This document shows positions 11,343-20,959 of a stretch of 64,000 bases of DNA, one piece after another. Both the position numbers and the translations under genes were made by a program. Below the pieces are notes generated by a model, which saw nothing but the letters and a program-made list of their open reading frames with translations, was not told the origin of the DNA and searched no databases. How positions within the stretch are numbered: the first letter of the stretch is position 1; each line of letters starts with the position of its first letter. This DNA is from Bdellovibrio sp. ZAP7 (GTDB taxonomy: Bacteria; Bdellovibrionota; UBA1018; CAIMNF01). The stretch lies in assembly GCA_945874535.1 (NCBI GenBank), contig CAMCGZ010000011.1, forward strand, positions 18,013-82,012, given 5' to 3'.

Positions 11343-12050
11343 ATGGTACCTTTATCGCGGCTTTTTTCATCGACCTTGGGAAGAAAATATCTCATGGGAG
11401 CCTCAGGAATGGCGTTGGTCTTGTTCCTGGTGGTGCACCTTCTCGGCAACTTGACCCTGTATGCAGGAAGTGGTGAGGCCATGAACACCTATGCGGCAAG
11501 GTTGCATGCACTCGGGCCTGCGCTGGTCGCATTGGAGGTCGGACTCGCACTCACCATCCTGCTTCACATCGTCACAGCCTTTCAGGTGACTTATTCTGCC
11601 AAAGCGGCCCGACCTGTGGATTACGAGAATGCCAAGACCAAGGGCGGACCCTCGAAAAGCACGACCGGATCACGCAACATGATCTGGACCGGAGTGGTCC
11701 TCGGAGTGTTTCTGATCGTACACGTCGCCCAGTTCCGTTTCGGGCCGACCATGGAAGACGGTTACACCGCCTCAGTGAGCGGTGTGATGGTTCATGACAT
11801 TTACAGGGTTGTTGTGGAGGCATTCACCCAGCTCAAGTGGGTGGCGTTCTATGTCGCTTCCATGCTCTTCCTCGGATTCCATTTGCGCCACGGTTACTGG
11901 AGCGCATTCCAGTCGCTCGGGATCATCAACCCCAGATGGTCGAAGCCCATTTACGCGATGGGGATGGCGATCGCCCTCCTGCTCGCATTCGGTTTCCTGT
12001 TCATCCCGATCTATATTTACGCAACCCAGTCCGGCGGAGGTAACGCATGA
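11343..12050 (+). CDS. sdhC: Succinate dehydrogenase cytochrome b558 subunit
   Basis: This 235-residue polytopic protein has five predicted membrane helices, with His residues in the helices at [23 protein letters not shown] and GFHLRHGYW that can ligate two b hemes. It belongs to the single-subunit anchor family of B. subtilis and Bacteroidetes/epsilon-type enzymes (type B, no separate SdhD). It anchors SdhAB and passes electrons to or from quinone. The AAGGAG ribosome site lies 11-12 bases before the ATG. Its stop overlaps the sdhA start by four bases (ATGA), indicating translational coupling. Confidence 0.95.
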   Translation: MVPLSRLFSSTLGRKYLMGASGMALVLFLVVHLLGNLTLYAGSGEAMNTYAARLHALGPALVALEVGLALTILLHIVTAFQVTYSAKAARPVDYENAKTKGGPSKSTTGSRNMIWTGVVLGVFLIVHVAQFRFGPTMEDGYTASVSGVMVHDIYRVVVEAFTQLKWVAFYVASMLFLGFHLRHGYWSAFQSLGIINPRWSKPIYAMGMAIALLLAFGFLFIPIYIYATQSGGGNA

Positions 12051-13981
12051 GTATCGAATTGAATCCCGGAATTCCTGAAGGACCGCTTTCCCAGAAGTGG
12101 GACCACTACAAAGCGAACATGAAACTGGTGAACCCGGCCAATAAGCGGAAGTACTCCGTGATTGTGGTAGGGACCGGACTTGCTGGAGCCTCGGCAGCGG
12201 CCTCTTTGGCGGAACTCGGTTACCAGGTGAAATCCTTCTGTACCCACGATTCGGCGCGCAGAGCTCACTCGATCGCCGCGCAGGGCGGGATCAACGCCGC
12301 GAAGAGCTATCCGAACGATGGCGACTCGGTTTGGCGCCTGTTCTACGATACCATCAAAGGAGGCGACTACCGCGCCCGCGAGGCGAACGTGTACCGCCTG
12401 GCACAGAATTCGACCTCGATCATCGATCAGTGTGTTTCACAAGGCGTTCCCTTTGCCCGTGAATACAGTGGGGAACTTGCGAACCGCTCTTTCGGTGGCG
12501 CCCAGGTTTCGCGGACCTTTTATGCCCGCGGCCAGACGGGGCAGCAACTGTTGCTGGGTGCTTACAGCCAACTCATGAAGGAAGTCGATAAGGGCAAGGT
12601 CACGTTGTTCCCGTATCGCGAGATGCTGGATGTGGTGATGGTCGACGGAAAAGCCCGTGGAATCATCACCCGCAATGTCACAACCGGTGAGATCGAACGA
12701 CATGCGGCGGACGCGGTCGTACTGGCGACCGGCGGATACGGGCGTGTTTACTTCCTCTCGACCAATGCCATGAACTCGAATGTGACCGCCATCTGGCGCG
12801 CACACCGTCGAGGCGCACTCTTCGGTAATCCTTGCTATGTCCAGATCCATCCGACCTGCATTCCTGTTTCCGGAAGCTATCAGGCCAAGCTCACGCTGAT
12901 GTCCGAGAGCCTGCGGAACGACGGCCGGGTTTGGGTGCCGAAGAAAAAAGAGGACTGTAAAAAGGATCCGAGCACGATTCCGGACGAAGACCGTGATTAT
13001 TACCTCGAGCGTAAGTACCCGAGCTTCGGGAATCTCGCTCCACGGGATATCGCTTCCCGCGCAGCGAAAGAGGTTTGCGACGAGGGCAGGGGTGTCGGCG
13101 AGAGCGGACTTGCCGTGTACCTCGATTTCCGTGATGCGATCAAGCGCGATAGCGAAGCGGTGATCCGCGAGCGCTATGGCAACCTCTTCGACATGTATCA
13201 CGAGATCACGAACGAGAATCCCTACCGGGCGCCCATGCGGATTTATCCGGCCGTTCACTACACCATGGGCGGACTCTGGGTGGATTACTCGCTCCAGACC
13301 ACACTCCCCGGTTTGTTCGCCGCGGGTGAGGCCAACTTCTCGGATCACGGAGCGAATCGCCTCGGCGCCTCAGCGCTCATGCAGGGGCTTTCAGACGGGT
13401 ATTTCGTACTGCCTTACACCGTGACCAACTACCTCGGCACCCATGCCCAGGAGTTGCTGAAGAAGGTGGATGTGTCTCATGCCGCATTCGATTCAGCCGA
13501 AAATGAAGTGCGTGCGGAGATCGATCGCATGCTCGAGAACGGAAAAAAGGGTAAGCGTACCGTGACCGAGATCTACCGCGATCTCGGCAAAGTCGTTTGG
13601 GAAAAAATCGGAATGGCCCGTTCGGAACAGGGCCTCAAGGAAGCGCTCGCAGAAATCGAGAAGCTTCAGAAGGATTTCGACACGGATCTGCTCCTGACCG
13701 GGGATTCCAAGCTCAACAAGAATCTTGAGATGGCAGGACGTCTTCGCGATTTACTCGAGCTCGGTGCGCTCATGGCTCGCGATGCGCTCGAGCGCAAGGA
13801 GTCTTGTGGCGGGCACTTCCGGGTGGAAAGCCAGACCCCGGATGGGGAAGCCCAGCGGGATGACGAGAATTTCGCCCATGTGGCAGCCTGGGAATACAAA
13901 GGCAAGGGACAAGTGCCCGCACGTCACCAGGAAAAGCTCGTGTACGAGAATGTGAAACTTTCTGTGAGGAGCTACAAATGA
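12047..13981 (+). CDS. sdhA: Succinate dehydrogenase/fumarate reductase flavoprotein
   Basis: This 644-residue catalytic subunit interconverts succinate and fumarate. It has an N-terminal Rossmann motif ([14 protein letters not shown], residues 40-53), the flavinylated His74 in AHSIAAQGG, active-site segments around HPTCIPVSG and ASRAAKEV, and the FAD-proximal [17 protein letters not shown]. Length and motifs match the type-B enzymes paired with a single cytochrome b subunit. It overlaps sdhC and sdhB by four bases on each side, so the three subunits are made in a coupled way. Confidence 0.97.
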   Translation: MSIELNPGIPEGPLSQKWDHYKANMKLVNPANKRKYSVIVVGTGLAGASAAASLAELGYQVKSFCTHDSARRAHSIAAQGGINAAKSYPNDGDSVWRLFYDTIKGGDYRAREANVYRLAQNSTSIIDQCVSQGVPFAREYSGELANRSFGGAQVSRTFYARGQTGQQLLLGAYSQLMKEVDKGKVTLFPYREMLDVVMVDGKARGIITRNVTTGEIERHAADAVVLATGGYGRVYFLSTNAMNSNVTAIWRAHRRGALFGNPCYVQIHPTCIPVSGSYQAKLTLMSESLRNDGRVWVPKKKEDCKKDPSTIPDEDRDYYLERKYPSFGNLAPRDIASRAAKEVCDEGRGVGESGLAVYLDFRDAIKRDSEAVIRERYGNLFDMYHEITNENPYRAPMRIYPAVHYTMGGLWVDYSLQTTLPGLFAAGEANFSDHGANRLGASALMQGLSDGYFVLPYTVTNYLGTHAQELLKKVDVSHAAFDSAENEVRAEIDRMLENGKKGKRTVTEIYRDLGKVVWEKIGMARSEQGLKEALAEIEKLQKDFDTDLLLTGDSKLNKNLEMAGRLRDLLELGALMARDALERKESCGGHFRVESQTPDGEAQRDDENFAHVAAWEYKGKGQVPARHQEKLVYENVKLSVRSYK

Positions 13982-14787
13982 TGAGCACTTCCAAGTCAAA
14001 AACCATCCATATCCGTTTGCGTGTCTGGAGACAGGAGTCCCGCGATGCCCAGGGATTCTTCGAAGAGCATGAGCTCAAGAACGTGCTGGTCGATATGTCA
14101 TTCCTCGAGATGCTCGATGTGTTAAACGAGCAGATCATCAAGAGTGGAAAGCGTCCTCTGGAGTACGAGAGCGACTGTCGCGAGGGGATCTGCGGGACCT
14201 GTTCCTTGATGGTCCAGGGTCAGGCGCATGGTCCGATCCGTGGCGCCACCACTTGTCAGCTCTACATGCGTTCGTTCGTGGATGGCGAGACCATCACGAT
14301 CGAGCCTTGGCGTGCGAAGGCCTTCCCGGTGGTCCGCGATCTGGTCACCGACCGTCGTGCCTTCGATCGGATTCAAATGGCAGGCGGTTACACGGGTGCG
14401 AAAACGGGCCCGCATGCTGATGCCAACGCAATCCTGATTCCGAAGGATCTTGCCGATCGCGCGATGGATGCTGCAGCCTGTATCGGATGCGGTGCCTGTG
14501 TTGCGGCATGCCCGAATGCCTCGGCCTCGCTCTTCACTTCGGCCAAGGTCACTCAGCTCGCACTCCTTCCACAAGGCCAGGCTGACCGGAAACGCCGTGT
14601 GATCCGGATGGTTGATCAGATGGATAAAGAAGGATTCGGCAGCTGTTCTAATCTTCAAGAGTGTGAAGCGGCTTGCCCGAAGAAGATCTCCATCCAGAAT
14701 ATCGCGATTCTGAAGCAAGAGTACCTGAAGGCTGCTTTGGCTGCGGACTTCCGTGCCGGTATGGGCAGCGCCGACGGCGGAGCTTAA
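13978..14787 (+). CDS. sdhB: Succinate dehydrogenase iron-sulfur subunit
   Basis: This 269-residue electron-transfer subunit has the plant-type [2Fe-2S] ligands Cys67, Cys72, Cys75 and Cys93, then [12 protein letters not shown] (Cys168, 171, 174, 178) and a second ferredoxin-like set with Cys223, Cys229 and Cys233 that hold the [4Fe-4S] and [3Fe-4S] clusters. It links the flavoprotein to the heme-containing anchor. The ATG at 13978 overlaps the sdhA stop; the next codon is also ATG and may be the real start. The stop abuts the convergent phosphopantetheinyl transferase gene with no spacer. Confidence 0.97.
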   Translation: MMSTSKSKTIHIRLRVWRQESRDAQGFFEEHELKNVLVDMSFLEMLDVLNEQIIKSGKRPLEYESDCREGICGTCSLMVQGQAHGPIRGATTCQLYMRSFVDGETITIEPWRAKAFPVVRDLVTDRRAFDRIQMAGGYTGAKTGPHADANAILIPKDLADRAMDAAACIGCGACVAACPNASASLFTSAKVTQLALLPQGQADRKRRVIRMVDQMDKEGFGSCSNLQECEAACPKKISIQNIAILKQEYLKAALAADFRAGMGSADGGA

Positions 14788-15354
14788 TCACGCCCGAATC
14801 GGTTTTTTATAAAATGCGAGTACCGCCCTCTTTCCCAAGGGAAGCAGGGCGGGTTCCTCGAACTCGATTTCTGCGAGTCGATCGAGCTCCAGAGGCAGGC
14901 TGTACACGAGGCCTTTGCGGGTGAGCTTGGCGACGGACTCTTTTTTGAGCCAGAGATCGAGAAACGCTCCTGTTTGGAGGATTCCGGGAAGACGCTTGAG
15001 CGCCGCGCTCTCGGTCGGATGAAAAAACCTTTCTGCCAGTTCGGTTACGGCGTGACCGGTTTGTCGATCAACGGGTTCGAGATCGACCCCGACCGGGCAA
15101 GCGTCCAAGGTCCATACGAGTAAGACCGAGTCCTGATCGTGCGCATAGGATAAACCGATCTCCCGGTTGCCGAGCCATTCCGGGCCCGAGTGATCGACTT
15201 TGAGTCTTCCACCCGGATCAGACAAATCAGCTCTCAGGATGGATTCGATCCGGAGTCGCGTCGCATCCCGGTCGGACTCGAGAGGAAACCATGCCCCTGA
15301 GTAGCGTGCTGTCCGGAACCGTCTTATCTGCGCGGAGGTGTCTTGGGGAAGCAC
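14788..15354 (-). CDS. 4'-phosphopantetheinyl transferase (Sfp-type)
   Basis: This 188-residue protein carries the two hallmark motifs of the ACPS superfamily: GVDLEPVDR, with the magnesium-binding Asp and Glu, and FLDLWLKKESVAKLTRKGL (W-x2-KE-x3-K). It moves the phosphopantetheine arm of CoA to a serine of a carrier protein. The start (residues 1-25) has no recognised role. No carrier protein or synthase gene lies in the window, so the substrate is unknown; it may act on fatty-acid or secondary-metabolite carriers. It overlaps the preceding secreted-protein gene by 31 bp on the same strand. Confidence 0.88.
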   Translation of the reverse strand: MLPQDTSAQIRRFRTARYSGAWFPLESDRDATRLRIESILRADLSDPGGRLKVDHSGPEWLGNREIGLSYAHDQDSVLLVWTLDACPVGVDLEPVDRQTGHAVTELAERFFHPTESAALKRLPGILQTGAFLDLWLKKESVAKLTRKGLVYSLPLELDRLAEIEFEEPALLPLGKRAVLAFYKKPIRA

Positions 15355-15752
15355 TTGAAACTGGCGACCGTTTTTTCGCCATGTGGATCGGTTTGTTCGT
15401 AAGTCCAGCGGGACTGATTGGCTTCTTCGCGAACTAAAGAAAAGCGGGAAACCACTCCGCGTGGGTCACCGGTGTGTCCGATGATGGCGCTATCAAACGA
15501 GAGGATGTCGAACAGGATGTTGCCCGAGATGAACTTCCGGTTTCCACCGCTGGTGAAGACGTAGTTGCCGAGAACGCCGGAAACCCTCCCGTTCAAATCG
15601 AGAGAAAATTCGATCTCGGTCCAGAATCGATCATTCCGGAGTTTGCACTGCAATTGAAGAGGATCGATCGGGCGCAAATTCAAAGGGTACTGCGCCGATG
15701 AAGCCAGGGGCGAACTGAGGAGGAGTGCGAGGGTGAGGGCCTTCAGGTTCAT
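15324..15752 (-). CDS. Small secreted protein of unknown function
   Basis: This 142-residue protein begins with a signal peptide (KALTLALLLSSPLASSA, cut near residue 20). The mature part of about 120 residues is rich in beta-type sequence and has two Cys (CKLRNDRF and SFKCFPK near the end) that could form a disulfide. No catalytic motif was recognised. It lies 21 bp after the MFS transporter on the same strand and overlaps the phosphopantetheinyl transferase gene, so the three genes are probably one transcript, though no shared task is apparent. Confidence 0.72.
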   Translation of the reverse strand: MNLKALTLALLLSSPLASSAQYPLNLRPIDPLQLQCKLRNDRFWTEIEFSLDLNGRVSGVLGNYVFTSGGNRKFISGNILFDILSFDSAIIGHTGDPRGVVSRFSLVREEANQSRWTYEQTDPHGEKTVASFKCFPKTPPRR

Positions 15753-15773
15753 TTGTGACGCTTATAGCCAGAA

Positions 15774-17039
15774 TCACCGGCTTTGGGAAGTGTTTTCTTT
15801 CGAGAAATCCTTCTTGGAGTCCAGCTCCAAGTATCTGAGATCTTTACCAAATCCATCTTCCATTCTGAGGGCTCCCCAAAGGGCGGCTCCGAAGCACGCC
15901 GCTCCGACCGTCACACTTGCTCCCACCCAGCCCAAGCTTGGAATCAGGGCCCGGAATCCGAGAGTCAGCGGGATCACCGAGGCCCGAATCAGATTGGCGA
16001 TCACGCTCGTGGCGGTCACCCGGAGGTTGGTACCAAAGCTCTCGGAAACCCACGCAACCAGGGTGGCAAAATATCCGTTTCCGAAACCGACCCATCCTTG
16101 AATTCCGTAAAACAACCAAGGGTCGGCTCCCGTCAGGAACCAAGGGTGTCCGAGTGCGAGTGCTCCGCCGAGAATCATGAAGGCAAGCACCGCACGTTTC
16201 CGGCTCTTCCACCGTTGGCTCAGGAGTCCGCAAGCGATGTCGCCCGCCATCGCTCCGACATACCCGCAAAAAATAGTCGTTCCGGCAGAAATATCGCCTT
16301 TCACCCCCAGGGCTTTCCCGAACTCCGGAGCGAAGTAGGACAAAATACCGCCCACATACCAGATCGGAACTCCGGCCAAAAGCGCCGGAAGGAGGCGTGC
16401 CAGTCTGGCTCGTGATCCGAACAGGAGTCGCAGAGAGCCCCAGCTCGCACCACTCGCTCCCTTTTTGGCTTGCAGGAACAGATCCGGATCCAGAATCCGG
16501 ATACGGGCCACGAGGAGCATGAATCCGAGGAGGCCCCCGACCCCATAGGCTGTGCGCCAAGGGAGTTTCGAAGAGATCATGCTCGAGCATGCGGCTCCGA
16601 AAAAACCGATCGAGGCGATCCAAGCGCTTCCCATGCCCCGGATGTGGGTCGGGAGCACTTCATTGGCCAGGGTGACCGCAACGCCGAGTTCGCCGGCAAG
16701 TCCGCAACCCGCCAAGAAACGGAGTGCGGCGTAGGTCGGCAAGTCGTCGACCCAGGCATTCAGCAAAGTGGCGGTCGAATAAATGAAAATCGACCCGAAG
16801 AGGGTCGACTTCCTCCCGATGCGGTCGCCGAGAGCTCCGAACAGGAATCCCCCGAACACCATCCCGGCCATCTGGTAGTTTAAGAGACTCGCCCCCACGT
16901 GAAAGGCGGCATCTCCGGTGATGCCGATTCCGCGTAAGCTCTCCATCCGCACCGCTCCGTACAGCACCAGGTCATAGAGATCGACAAAATACCCGAGGGC
17001 GGCGACCCAGATCGCTTTTTGTGCAAAGATCGCTCTCAT
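15774..17039 (-). CDS. MFS transporter (metabolite:H+ symporter-like)
   Basis: This 421-residue polytopic protein has about 12 membrane helices and the MFS loop motif GALGDRIGRKSTLFG between helices 2 and 3, with LRFLAGCGLAGELGVAVTL in helix 4. This pattern fits the sugar or metabolite:H+ symporter branch (MHS/SV2-like); the substrate is unknown. Its ATG at 17039 was chosen because the following MRAIFAQKAIWVAALGYF opens the first helix; further upstream the frame is not membrane-like. That start shares two bases with the start of the divergent gene (one CATG serves both strands). It heads a minus-strand run with the secreted protein and the phosphopantetheinyl transferase. Confidence 0.88.
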   Translation of the reverse strand: MRAIFAQKAIWVAALGYFVDLYDLVLYGAVRMESLRGIGITGDAAFHVGASLLNYQMAGMVFGGFLFGALGDRIGRKSTLFGSIFIYSTATLLNAWVDDLPTYAALRFLAGCGLAGELGVAVTLANEVLPTHIRGMGSAWIASIGFFGAACSSMISSKLPWRTAYGVGGLLGFMLLVARIRILDPDLFLQAKKGASGASWGSLRLLFGSRARLARLLPALLAGVPIWYVGGILSYFAPEFGKALGVKGDISAGTTIFCGYVGAMAGDIACGLLSQRWKSRKRAVLAFMILGGALALGHPWFLTGADPWLFYGIQGWVGFGNGYFATLVAWVSESFGTNLRVTATSVIANLIRASVIPLTLGFRALIPSLGWVGASVTVGAACFGAALWGALRMEDGFGKDLRYLELDSKKDFSKENTSQSR

Positions 17040-17760
17040 GTCCCCCGACCTTAACCCCCCGCCACGAGCGAAGCAACCCTCGAGCCCGATCCGGTTGGTA
17101 CTCGGAAAATTCGATCCGGACCGGATCGAGCAGTGGAATTCGCCATTCGATTGCTTCGAACTCGATACCGGGCTCTGGTTCGGCCTGTCGGCGACGAAGC
17201 GTGCACGGTACCGCAAGCGATTCCGGGAGCGTGGAATTTCGGTGTTGGCGAGAACCGTGCTCCGGCCCATCCGGGACCCCGAGATCCTGCCCGAGAGGCT
17301 CCGCCTGATGGAGGAGGAACTCGAAGGCGTGGTTCAACTCCAGATTCTGGCGAGCGGTCGGCGGATCTTCGATCCGGAACCCGATGAGCTCTGGGTTCCA
17401 GCGATTCAAGAATCACAAAGAGGCTGCTGCACGAATCTGGTTCTGGAGTGGGGCGAGCAGGATACTGTTGCCAGCCTGCGCCGTTGGGACGGGATCGTGC
17501 CGGGAGCGGGATGGTTCATCGATCCGGATCGGCATCGAGTCCAGAAAAAACAGATTCCGGCCATCCTTCACCATAAGTTGCATGGATGGCATCCTGCCCG
17601 ATGGGTGCGGCGATATGGCTCACAGCAGGCGCTCGATTTGACGGGAAAAATAAAAAAACTGAGTCGGTCAGTCGAAGGCGGTTTTCTCGTTCTTTCTCAT
17701 TCCGGGCGGATCGAGGAGTTCGATATTTTTTCGAAAGCCATCGCAACCCGGGAAGAGTAA
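17038..17760 (+). CDS. Conserved-looking hypothetical protein
   Basis: I do not recognise this 240-residue protein. It has no signal peptide or membrane helix, is rich in Arg and Trp, and has a pair of Cys (RGCCTNL) and several His (LHHKLHGWHPARW) in its second half that could bind metal. The ATG at 17038 overlaps the divergent MFS start on CATG, and neither has a clear ribosome site outside the other gene, so this start may really lie further in, for example at the TTG giving LVLGKFDP. It ends 9 bp before the copper ATPase and may be co-transcribed with it. Confidence 0.65.
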   Translation: MSPDLNPPPRAKQPSSPIRLVLGKFDPDRIEQWNSPFDCFELDTGLWFGLSATKRARYRKRFRERGISVLARTVLRPIRDPEILPERLRLMEEELEGVVQLQILASGRRIFDPEPDELWVPAIQESQRGCCTNLVLEWGEQDTVASLRRWDGIVPGAGWFIDPDRHRVQKKQIPAILHHKLHGWHPARWVRRYGSQQALDLTGKIKKLSRSVEGGFLVLSHSGRIEEFDIFSKAIATREE

Positions 17761-17769
17761 GATCGGAGC

Positions 17770-19857
17770 ATGAGCCCGTCCGAAATGAAGTTTCATATCC
17801 GGGGGATGACCTGTGCCGCGTGTGTTTCCAAACTCGAGGCCGCTCTCCAAAAAATTCCCGGAGCGGAAGGGGTCTCGGTGAATCTGGCAACCGGAAGGGG
17901 CCGGATCCGGTTGAATGAGACGGAAGAGACGGCGCGAAGCCTGGTGCAGGGTGCGGTCGCAAGAGCCGGTTACGAAGCGGTCTTCACAGGAGCCCTCGAC
18001 CCCGAGCGGGAAGCGAGGATCGAATTTACGGAATGGATCCGGGCTGCGATCCTGTCGATCCCTTTGGTGTTGATGTTTCCGATACCCTTTTGGATCCAGG
18101 CTGCAGTCGCGTCAGTGATCCAATTCGGTTCCGGCCGGAAGTTCTATGTCGGTGCTTGGAAGTCGATCCGGAGCGGAAGTGCCAATATGGATGTCCTCGT
18201 GGTTCTGGGCACCACAGCCGCCTACGGACTCAGCTTTTTTTCACACCATCCTTGGTTTGAAAGTTCGGCCATGATTCTGGTTCTCGTGCGGCTCGGAAAG
18301 TGGCTCGAGCTCCGTGCCCGCATCCGAACCACCCGCGCACTTCGCTCGCTTGAGACGCTCCAACCCGTTTCGGCCCGGGTGTGTTTCGGGGATCAAACCT
18401 TCGAGATGCCGATATCCGGAGTGAAGCGGGGGGACCGCATTCTGGTGCTGCCCGGGGAACGGATCCCTGCCGATGGCCGGTTGGTTGAGGGAGAGAGTGA
18501 CCTCGATGAATCCTTCTTGACCGGAGAAAGTCGTCTGCTTGCTAAAATTGCGGGTGATACCGTCCGGGGTGGGGCACTCAATATCACGGGCCCGATCCGG
18601 ATCGAGCTGACCGCGCTCGGAGCGGAAACCATCTTATCGAGAATCATCGCATTGATCGAAAACGCCCAAGATAAAAAACCACCCATCCAGCGCGCGGTCG
18701 ATCGGGTCTCTGCGGTATTTGTTCCTGCGGTCCTGCTTCTTGCTTTAGGCGTTCTGTTCTGGATCGGAATCCAATCGGGATTCGGTGAGACTGCGCTATT
18801 GCGGGCGGTGACCGTCCTGGTGATTGCTTGTCCCTGTGCTCTCGGACTGGCGACCCCGACTGCGCTTATGGTGGGAACCGGTCGCGCCGCAAAAGAGGGG
18901 ATTTTCATCCGCGATATGGATGCGCTCGAAATGGCAAACTGGATTACGGTGCTCGCTCTCGATAAAACCGGGACCCTCACCACCGGAAAGCCCGTTCTCA
19001 GTCGGATCGAATCCATCGAATCGGAGCGCGCTCTCGAGATCGCAAGGGCGTTGCAGGTCGGGAGTGAGCATCCATTGGCTAGGGCCATCCTTCGAGCCGC
19101 CCCATCCGGACAGAAAGCAACGGGCATCCGGATTCTTCCAGGCAGGGGAATCGAGGGTCGGGTGGATGGAAAGCTCTATCAGATGGGAAGCGACCGGTTG
19201 CTCGAATCCAATGGTCTTCCTGTTCCCATCGAAAGTGGATCGGGATCTTGCTCTTACCTGATCGAGTCGGCGGAATCTCCCCGTTGTCTGGCTGTATTTT
19301 GGTTCGAGGACGAGCTGAAACCCGGGGCTATCGAATTTGTGCGCCGGCTCCGTCAGATGAAGATCCGGCCCGTCTTGCTCACCGGAGACCGCCAGGAGGA
19401 GGCGTCCAGAATCGCTGGGATCCTCGGAATCGATGACGTTCATGCCCGGATGTTACCCGAGGAAAAGGCCGGTGTGATGGAATCACTGAGGAATCGGGGT
19501 GAGTGTGTTGCGATGCTCGGAGACGGGGTCAACGATGCCCCGGCCTTGGCGCTCGCCGATGTCGGAATCGCCCTTTCTACCGGTACCGATGCAGCCATGC
19601 AAACCGCCGGGATCACCTTGCTGGGTGGGGATCCGCTCAAGTCCCTCGAGGCGATCCGGATCTCCCGGGCCACCTACTGGAAGATCCGGCAAAACCTGGC
19701 TTGGGCCTTTGTTTACAACCTGATCGGGATCCCGCTTGCCATGACCGGAGTGCTGTCCCCTGTTCATGCCGGGGCCGCTATGGCATTGAGTAGTGTGAGT
19801 GTCGTCCTCAGTTCGTTATTGTTAGGGAGAATCCGTCATGCTGAAGTCCACCGCTGA
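17770..19857 (+). CDS. copA: Copper-translocating P-type ATPase
   Basis: This 695-residue P1B ATPase has one N-terminal heavy-metal-binding domain (GMTCAAC, Cys15/Cys18), the membrane CPC motif (Cys354-Pro-Cys356), the phosphorylated Asp398 in DKTGTLTTGKP, SEHPLARAI in the nucleotide-binding domain and the GDGVNDAPAL hinge. The YN pair in helix 7 and the MALSS pattern in helix 8 mark the Cu(I) subclass, which exports copper from the cytoplasm. No copper chaperone or CueR-type regulator is adjacent. It overlaps the following methyltransferase gene by 20 bp. Confidence 0.94.
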   Translation: MSPSEMKFHIRGMTCAACVSKLEAALQKIPGAEGVSVNLATGRGRIRLNETEETARSLVQGAVARAGYEAVFTGALDPEREARIEFTEWIRAAILSIPLVLMFPIPFWIQAAVASVIQFGSGRKFYVGAWKSIRSGSANMDVLVVLGTTAAYGLSFFSHHPWFESSAMILVLVRLGKWLELRARIRTTRALRSLETLQPVSARVCFGDQTFEMPISGVKRGDRILVLPGERIPADGRLVEGESDLDESFLTGESRLLAKIAGDTVRGGALNITGPIRIELTALGAETILSRIIALIENAQDKKPPIQRAVDRVSAVFVPAVLLLALGVLFWIGIQSGFGETALLRAVTVLVIACPCALGLATPTALMVGTGRAAKEGIFIRDMDALEMANWITVLALDKTGTLTTGKPVLSRIESIESERALEIARALQVGSEHPLARAILRAAPSGQKATGIRILPGRGIEGRVDGKLYQMGSDRLLESNGLPVPIESGSGSCSYLIESAESPRCLAVFWFEDELKPGAIEFVRRLRQMKIRPVLLTGDRQEEASRIAGILGIDDVHARMLPEEKAGVMESLRNRGECVAMLGDGVNDAPALALADVGIALSTGTDAAMQTAGITLLGGDPLKSLEAIRISRATYWKIRQNLAWAFVYNLIGIPLAMTGVLSPVHAGAAMALSSVSVVLSSLLLGRIRHAEVHR

Positions 19858-20959
19858 GAAACTCTGTTGCCCGGCCAGAATCCAGGGAAAACCCTGTCAG
19901 GGTCAGTTCCGGTTGGAGGGCCAGGGCACCCGGGATGAAGTGGTCTACGGAGCGCTCGAGTGTGAGCGCTGCGGGGAGCGCTATCCCATACTCGAGGGGG
20001 TGGCCATCGTGGTTCCCGAGCCGGGCGAGTACTTGTTGGCACACGTGAAAGGCATCTCGAAGTTTGTTCCCGATTCCCAGATCCCGTCCGAATATCGCGA
20101 TGAATTTACCGAGCAGCGCGAGGCCCTCGAGGCCGAAGCCGGCGAACACATCGAGGAGGACCTCGAGTCGGGTCGGGTCAATGCTTTGTACTTGATGAAC
20201 CACTACCTGGGTTGCGAGGGAAACCCCGAGACCTGGTGGAAGAGTGTTCCGGCATCCGAGAGTCCGGAGATCACCGAATGGATCCGTCGCTACTGGGACC
20301 GTGGGCCCTTTGAAACGGTATCCGCTTGGATCGAACCGGGGCAGACCGTACTGGAGCTCGGTTGCGGTGTCGGAGGATTGTGCAGAAGGATCCGCGGAAA
20401 AGCCAAGAGCTACCTCGGGGTCGACAGTTCCTTTCATTCCATCTTGCTGGCCCGGCATCTCAATCTCGGAGCTCCTTATCGGGGTGAGCTCCGGTTTCCG
20501 GGAGATTTGCTTTTCGGTAACCTCGCCCGTGAGTTCACCTTGCCGATCGAACGAGGAGGAATCCATGCCGACGGTGTTCCGTATTCTGATTTCGTGGTGG
20601 GGGAGATCGACGCACTTCCTCTTCCGTCAGGGAAGTTCGAAGTGACGGTCTCGATGAATGCCATCGACATGCTCAATGAGCCGAAGATCCTGCCTGAAGA
20701 ACAGTTCCGGTTGGTTTCGCCGGGCGGGGTGGCCATCCAGACCGGCCCTTACATCTGGCACGATCGGATTGCAAAAGGGCTGCGTGGACGGATGCCGAAA
20801 GGGATCTCGGACTCTGCAGCCGTTGTCGAATGGCTATACCGGATTTGCGGATTCCGGGTCGAGAAGTCAGAGCCTCATGTCCCTTGGCTGTTTTTCAAGC
20901 ATCTGAGGCAGATCGAGTTGTATTCGGTTCATGCCCTGTACGCAAAGAAGCCGGACTAA
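19838..20959 (+). CDS. Trm112-like zinc domain fused to SAM methyltransferase
   Basis: This 373-residue protein starts with a Trm112-like segment (about residues 9-65) holding paired Cys (LCC, PCQ and ECERCG) and the ERYPILEGVAIVVPEP ending typical of that family. After an acidic helical linker comes a class I methyltransferase domain with motif I VLELGCGVGG near residue 170 and LGVDSS as motif II. Such fusions methylate small molecules or cell-envelope compounds; the substrate here is unknown. The gene overlaps copA by 20 bp, so it is translated from the copA transcript, but a copper link is not evident. The first 20 bp lie inside copA, which supports the assigned start only moderately. Confidence 0.82.
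   Translation: MLKSTAEKLCCPARIQGKPCQGQFRLEGQGTRDEVVYGALECERCGERYPILEGVAIVVPEPGEYLLAHVKGISKFVPDSQIPSEYRDEFTEQREALEAEAGEHIEEDLESGRVNALYLMNHYLGCEGNPETWWKSVPASESPEITEWIRRYWDRGPFETVSAWIEPGQTVLELGCGVGGLCRRIRGKAKSYLGVDSSFHSILLARHLNLGAPYRGELRFPGDLLFGNLAREFTLPIERGGIHADGVPYSDFVVGEIDALPLPSGKFEVTVSMNAIDMLNEPKILPEEQFRLVSPGGVAIQTGPYIWHDRIAKGLRGRMPKGISDSAAVVEWLYRICGFRVEKSEPHVPWLFFKHLRQIELYSVHALYAKKPD

Noticed and set aside
17038..17760. DUF72 family for the 240-residue protein
   Set aside because: The GTSGWSY-type start and other DUF72 motifs are absent; left as unknown.
18393..19127. Minus-strand frame of 244 codons
   Set aside because: Antisense to copA; Ser/Arg-rich shadow sequence.
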